8,399 nucleotides of DNA. Origin: an uncultured Flavobacteriales bacterium (lineage in GTDB: Bacteria > Bacteroidota > Bacteroidia > Flavobacteriales_E > Vicingaceae). Position numbers and translations under genes: made by a program. Location: NCBI GenBank assembly GCA_913059105.1, contig CAJXRL010000109.1, forward strand, positions 1-8,399, in the 5' to 3' direction. Position 1 is the first letter of the stretch; each line of letters opens with the position of its first letter. Shown in pieces: positions 5,453-8,399 of the stretch. The notes under the pieces were generated by a model that saw only the letters and a program-made list of their open reading frames with translations, searched no databases and was not told the DNA's origin.

Positions 5453-7087
5453 TTATTTTAAATCTAGCTCTTTTAAGTTGCTAATTCGATTGCGTTCTAG
5501 AAATGCATCAATGCTTTCAAAATGCTCGATAACTCGTTTATTCTTGAACTCAAATACTTTTTCCGACAAGCCCCCTAAAAAGTCTCTATCGTGAGAAACC
5601 AAAATTAGTGTTCCATCGTAATTTTTCAAGGCCTCCTTTAGCACATCTTTCGATTTCAAATCAAGGTGGTTGGTAGGTTCATCTAGGATTAACAAATTAA
5701 CCGGTTCTAATAGTAGTTTAACCATCGCTAAGCGAGTTTTCTCACCACCAGACAACATGCTTACCTTTTTGTCAATGTCGTCACCTCTGAACATAAATCC
5801 CCCCAATAAATTCTTTATCTGAGTTCTTACTTCTCCAGTTGCTACTTCATCCACTGTTTGGAAAATGGTTAAGCCAGTATCTAACAAAGATGCTTGATTT
5901 TGAGCAAAATATCCCACCTTGACATTATGACCTAACGCACAAGTGCCTTCAACCTCAATTTCATTTAAAATGGCTTTGATCATGGTGGATTTGCCTTCGC
6001 CATTTCGTCCTACAAAAGTGACTTTTTCTCCTCTCGAAATGGAGAAGCTTGCATCTTTAAACACCTGTAAATCGCCGTAGTTTTTTGATACTTCTTTCAC
6101 TGTTACTGGATAATCTCCCGAACGAGGTGAAGGCGGAAAACGCAGGCGCAAAGCAGAGGTATCGATTTCATCAATTTCAATAATCTCTAGCTTTTCCAAC
6201 ATACGTTCTCTAGAATTTACTTGGTTGGTTTTTGAGTAGGTTCCTTTAAAGCGCTCGATAAAAACCATGTTATCAGCAATCAACTTCTGCTGTTCGGCAT
6301 GCGCCTTTAATTGATGTAACCTACGATCTTCTCTTAACTGCAAATAATGACTGTAGTTTGCCTTGTAGTCATAAATACGACCCATCGTTACTTCAATTGT
6401 ACGAGTGGTGATGTTGTCAATGAATGCACGATCGTGAGAAATAACAACAACCGCTTTTGCTTTGTGAATTAAGAACTGCTCTAACCATATAACCGACTCG
6501 ATGTCAATGTGATTGGTTGGCTCATCCAATAGTATTAAATCAGGTTTTTGTAAAAGAATTTTAGCCAATTCAATTCGCATTCTCCAACCACCACTAAACT
6601 CAGATGTTTGTCTGGTGAAGTCTTCCCTTTTAAAACCAAGACCTTTTAAGGCCATTTCGACTTCAGCGTCGTAGTTAATTTCCTCAATGGAATAGAACTT
6701 TTCACCCAACTCACTTACCCTTTCAATAAGCTTCATATATGCTTCCGACTCATAATCGGTTCTTGTTTCCAATTGTTTATTAATCGAATCCATCTCCTCC
6801 TTCATGGAAAATATCTCCTTGAAAGCTTTTGATGTTTCTTCAAAAACAGTGCAATCGTCTTCAGTCAGTAAATGCTGTGGTAAGTACGCAATAACATAGT
6901 CCTTTGGAAAGTTAACTTTACCCTTATTTGGCTTCTGCTCCCCTGCAATGATCTTCATCATGGTGCTTTTTCCAGCACCGTTCTTTCCCATCAAAGCAAT
7001 CTTATCGTTCTCATTTACGACAAATGAAACCCCTTCAAATAAGGTTTGTCCACTAAATTCTACTTCTAAACCGTCTACTGAAATCAT
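5453..7087 (-). CDS. ABC-F family ATPase (translation factor type)
   Basis: A 544-residue soluble protein with two ABC ATPase domains and no membrane segment, the hallmark of the ABC-F family, whose members bind the ribosomal E site and act on stalled or initiating ribosomes. Domain 1: Walker A GKNGAGKST (34-42), signature FSGGWRMR (164-171), Walker B ILLDEPTNHID (185-195), H-loop ISHDR (216-220). A linker (about 235-322) rich in charged residues (YLQLREDRRLHQLKAHAEQQ region) matches the tRNA-interacting P-site linker. Domain 2: Walker A GRNGEGKST (360-368), signature LSGGEKTRLA (445-454), Walker B LILDEPTNHLD (466-476), H-loop VSHDRDF (497-503). Both sites retain catalytic Glu189 and Glu470. 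Length and layout fit the YbiT/YkpA-Uup range; I cannot assign a subfamily, nor say if it confers antibiotic protection. It is divergent from the rhodanese gene. Confidence 0.96.
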   Translation of the reverse strand: MISVDGLEVEFSGQTLFEGVSFVVNENDKIALMGKNGAGKSTMMKIIAGEQKPNKGKVNFPKDYVIAYLPQHLLTEDDCTVFEETSKAFKEIFSMKEEMDSINKQLETRTDYESEAYMKLIERVSELGEKFYSIEEINYDAEVEMALKGLGFKREDFTRQTSEFSGGWRMRIELAKILLQKPDLILLDEPTNHIDIESVIWLEQFLIHKAKAVVVISHDRAFIDNITTRTIEVTMGRIYDYKANYSHYLQLREDRRLHQLKAHAEQQKLIADNMVFIERFKGTYSKTNQVNSRERMLEKLEIIEIDEIDTSALRLRFPPSPRSGDYPVTVKEVSKNYGDLQVFKDASFSISRGEKVTFVGRNGEGKSTMIKAILNEIEVEGTCALGHNVKVGYFAQNQASLLDTGLTIFQTVDEVATGEVRTQIKNLLGGFMFRGDDIDKKVSMLSGGEKTRLAMVKLLLEPVNLLILDEPTNHLDLKSKDVLKEALKNYDGTLILVSHDRDFLGGLSEKVFEFKNKRVIEHFESIDAFLERNRISNLKELDLK

Positions 7088-7175
7088 ATGCTACTATTGA
7101 GCCGCGAAATTATTGATTTATAACGCAGAATTAGGCTTAGTAACTTATGTTACTTTCAAAAATTTAGTGCATTCG

Positions 7176-7183
7176 TACTATTG
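7176..7183 (+). promoter_or_regulatory. Weak candidate -7 box (TACTATTG) for the rhodanese gene
   Basis: TACTATTG matches TAnnTTTG at all but one fixed position, with TTTC at 7154-7157 as an imperfect -33 element about 18 nt upstream. It would place transcription start shortly before the ATG at 7200. Weak evidence that agrees with the choice of the shorter rhodanese start. Confidence 0.25.
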
Positions 7184-7199
7184 CAGAAAACAAAATAAC

Positions 7200-7499
7200 A
7201 TGGGATTCTTTCAAAACATAAAAAAGCAAATTTTCGGAACACCAGTAGATTACATCGCACTAATTGCAAAAGGAGCTGTAGTCGTAGATGTTCGATCTCC
7301 TCAAGAATTCCAATCAGGACATGCAAAAGGGAGCAAAAATATTCCTTTGCAGAACCTAAATGGAAAGATTAAACAATTGAAGGGTAAAGAAGTAATTGTG
7401 GTTTGCAAATCAGGAATGAGAGCTGGTCAAGCAAAAAACACGTTGCTTAAGAATGAAATAACGTGCCACAATGCAGGTGCTTGGCAGAATGTTATTTAA
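7200..7499 (+). CDS. Single-domain rhodanese-like protein
   Basis: A 99-residue cytoplasmic protein of the single-domain rhodanese type (GlpE/PspE-like), a sulfur carrier or thiosulfate:cyanide sulfurtransferase. VVVDVRSPQEFQSGHAKGS (27-45) is the CH2A-like DVR motif, GSKNIPL (44-50) follows, and CKSGMRAG (69-76) is the active-site loop with catalytic Cys69 in a six-residue loop, as in true sulfur-transferring members. A second cysteine (Cys89) precedes the final NAGAW motif. I use the ATG at 7200: the reading frame is open back to a TTG at 7113, but that would add 29 residues absent from the family. It has no signal peptide. The downstream gene is convergent, so it is probably monocistronic. 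The physiological sulfur acceptor cannot be told from the sequence. Confidence 0.93.
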   Translation: MGFFQNIKKQIFGTPVDYIALIAKGAVVVDVRSPQEFQSGHAKGSKNIPLQNLNGKIKQLKGKEVIVVCKSGMRAGQAKNTLLKNEITCHNAGAWQNVI

Positions 7500-7509
7500 T
7501 AATTGAAAG

Positions 7510-7542
7510 ATTCGTAATTCCCTGATTCCTAATTTGTAATTC
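7510..7542. repeat. Degenerate ATTCGTA-type heptamer repeat
   Basis: The 47 bp gap between the convergent rhodanese and DUF2130 genes contains ATTCGTA, ATTCCCTG, ATTCCTA, ATTTGTA and ATTC in head-to-tail order, a period of 7 with one 8-base unit. It is short and imperfect, and lies where transcripts from both sides would end. No strong hairpin is formed. Confidence 0.5.
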
Positions 7543-7546
7543 TTTT

Positions 7547-8352
7547 CTACATTCCCAATTCTAGCTCTTCGTCCTCTCCAGGTAATTCTAGTGCCTTAAC
7601 CGATTGAATTGCATTACCCGCAATTCCTTTAATAGAAGCATGCATTTCGATGGTATTTAGTGTGACTTTATCAATTTGTTTTTCACGCTGTTTCCAAATG
7701 CGCTGAAAGGATCTTTTCTCTGTTTCCAAATCCGTTTTCATTTGGGTAAAACCTTCAACTATAGCTTCAATTTGCATTCGGAACGTATTGCTAGTCAAAA
7801 AGTCATACAACATGTGCATTTTATCACCTTTGTTTTCTTGTGTGCTAATCGCAGTGCTTAGTTGAATAATAGATTGTCGTAAAACAGCGCACAAACCTTT
7901 AAACTCATCGTAATTACAAATCCAAATTCCATCTTTCAATCCCATGCGGTCCATATCAGACGGCATAACTTCAGTTACCAAAACTCCAATATTGGCTCCT
8001 TTTACCCTAATATCAGCCTTAAACTTCTCTATCCATGTTGGTTGAAAGTCTTTTGTTCGCTTGCTTTCATAATAAATAGTTCCGCAATTTTGAGCCGAGC
8101 GAGTGTTTACAATTTGCAGGCAGTCTCCCCCGCGAGCCCCTTTTTTAATTTCGTCTATGGTGTCCAATGGAAATTGTGTTGCCAACCATTCTTCTATGGC
8201 CAACTCTTGAACTTCTCCTTGTAATTGCATAGAGCCTTGCTCCTGCTTGCGTTTCATTTCTTCAGTCAGCTTTTTCTGGTCTTCTAACTGCTTTTGCATT
8301 TCTTTAAAACGCATTTCATTACGTTCTTCTTCCGATTTTCTAATTTTTTCTT
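7547..8352 (-). CDS. DUF2130 (COG4487) protein, 5' end missing
   Basis: The C-terminal part of a DUF2130 protein. From the Met codon at 8314 there are 255 residues, but the frame stays open upstream to the adapter junction (adding a charged EEKIRKSEEERNE run) and family members are usually longer, about 400 or more residues with a long N-terminal coiled coil. So this is a partial gene, cut by the library end. Residues 1-27 from Met8314 are the end of a Glu/Lys/Gln-rich coiled coil. The DUF2130 domain follows: QGEVQELAIEEWL (33-45), GARGGDCLQIV (59-69), GTIYYESKRTKDF (78-90) and IGVLVTEVMP (109-118). Glu37, Asp64 and Glu83-x-Lys85 have the spacing of a PD-(D/E)xK nuclease-like core. The cellular role of the family is not established. 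Confidence 0.9.
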
Positions 8353-8399
8353 CTGTCTCTTATACACATCTGACGCTGCCGACGATCTACTCTGTGTAG
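8353..8399 (-). other. Sequencing-library adapter (inverted copy), not genomic
   Basis: Exact reverse complement of positions 3-49: mosaic end at 8353-8371, read-1 adapter at 8372-8385, index TCTACTCT at 8386-8393, and the P5 end at 8394-8399. Both ends therefore carry the same i5-side adapter and index. The adapter introduces a stop codon in the DUF2130 reading frame, which is artificial. Confidence 0.98.

Noticed and set aside
7113..7199. N-terminal extension of the rhodanese from a TTG codon
   Set aside because: The 29 added residues are not part of the rhodanese domain; the ATG at 7200 gives the usual family length, and a weak -7 box lies in the extension.
8353..8362. Stop codon upstream of Met8314 in the DUF2130 frame, which would make the 255-residue form complete
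   Set aside because: The stop lies inside adapter sequence; in the genomic part the frame is open up to the junction, so the gene is truncated.
1..8399. Perfect terminal inverted repeats with a Tn5-like end, as in a transposon or linear replicon
   Set aside because: The repeats are an exact commercial adapter with index and primer parts, and there is no transposase gene inside.

Overview
The window is an 8.3 kb stretch of bacterial chromosome (about positions 50-8352) flanked on both sides by untrimmed Illumina/Nextera library adapter. It looks like Bacteroidota, most likely a Flavobacteriales-type organism. The reasons are the strong AT richness, the scarcity of Shine-Dalgarno sequences (only msrA and msrB have a clear one), a perfect TAnnTTTG -7 box upstream of the outer-membrane protein gene, and the protein set (SelO, ABC-F, COG4487/DUF2130 and DUF3820 proteins, a short secreted beta-barrel). 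The taxonomic call is inference; there is no rRNA or marker gene here.

Layout. 1-49: adapter. 100-729 (-): a protein of unknown function that resembles the SRPBCC/DUF1990 type. 847-1074 (-): small DUF3820 protein with a GTG start. 1197-2039 (+): secreted outer-membrane beta-barrel protein with a very acidic mature N-terminus. 2066-5276 (-): five tightly packed genes in the order msrB, msrA, small CxxC/CxxC protein, selO, glutaredoxin-like protein. 5453-7087 (-): ABC-F ATPase. 7200-7499 (+): single-domain rhodanese. 7547-8352 (-): C-terminal two thirds or so of a DUF2130 protein, cut by the adapter. 8353-8399: adapter again, in inverted orientation.

The most coherent biological unit is the five-gene minus-strand cluster. 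MsrB and MsrA reduce the two diastereomers of methionine sulfoxide. SelO is a pseudokinase-fold AMPylase tied in E. coli to redox control, and one of its reported E. coli substrates is a glutaredoxin. The last gene encodes a glutaredoxin-fold protein with an unusual active site. Gene spacings are an 11 bp overlap, 17 nt, 0 nt and 1 nt, which strongly suggests co-transcription. I infer an oxidative-damage repair and redox-signalling operon in which the unnamed 89-residue metal-ribbon-like protein and the odd glutaredoxin may be working partners of SelO. The SelO here also lacks the residue matching one of the two cysteines of the E. coli redox switch.

The remaining genes are ordinary housekeeping or accessory genes. 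I saw no tRNA, rRNA, CRISPR array, insertion sequence or prophage gene. No stretch outside genes exceeds 200 bases. All alignments to known families were made from memory.
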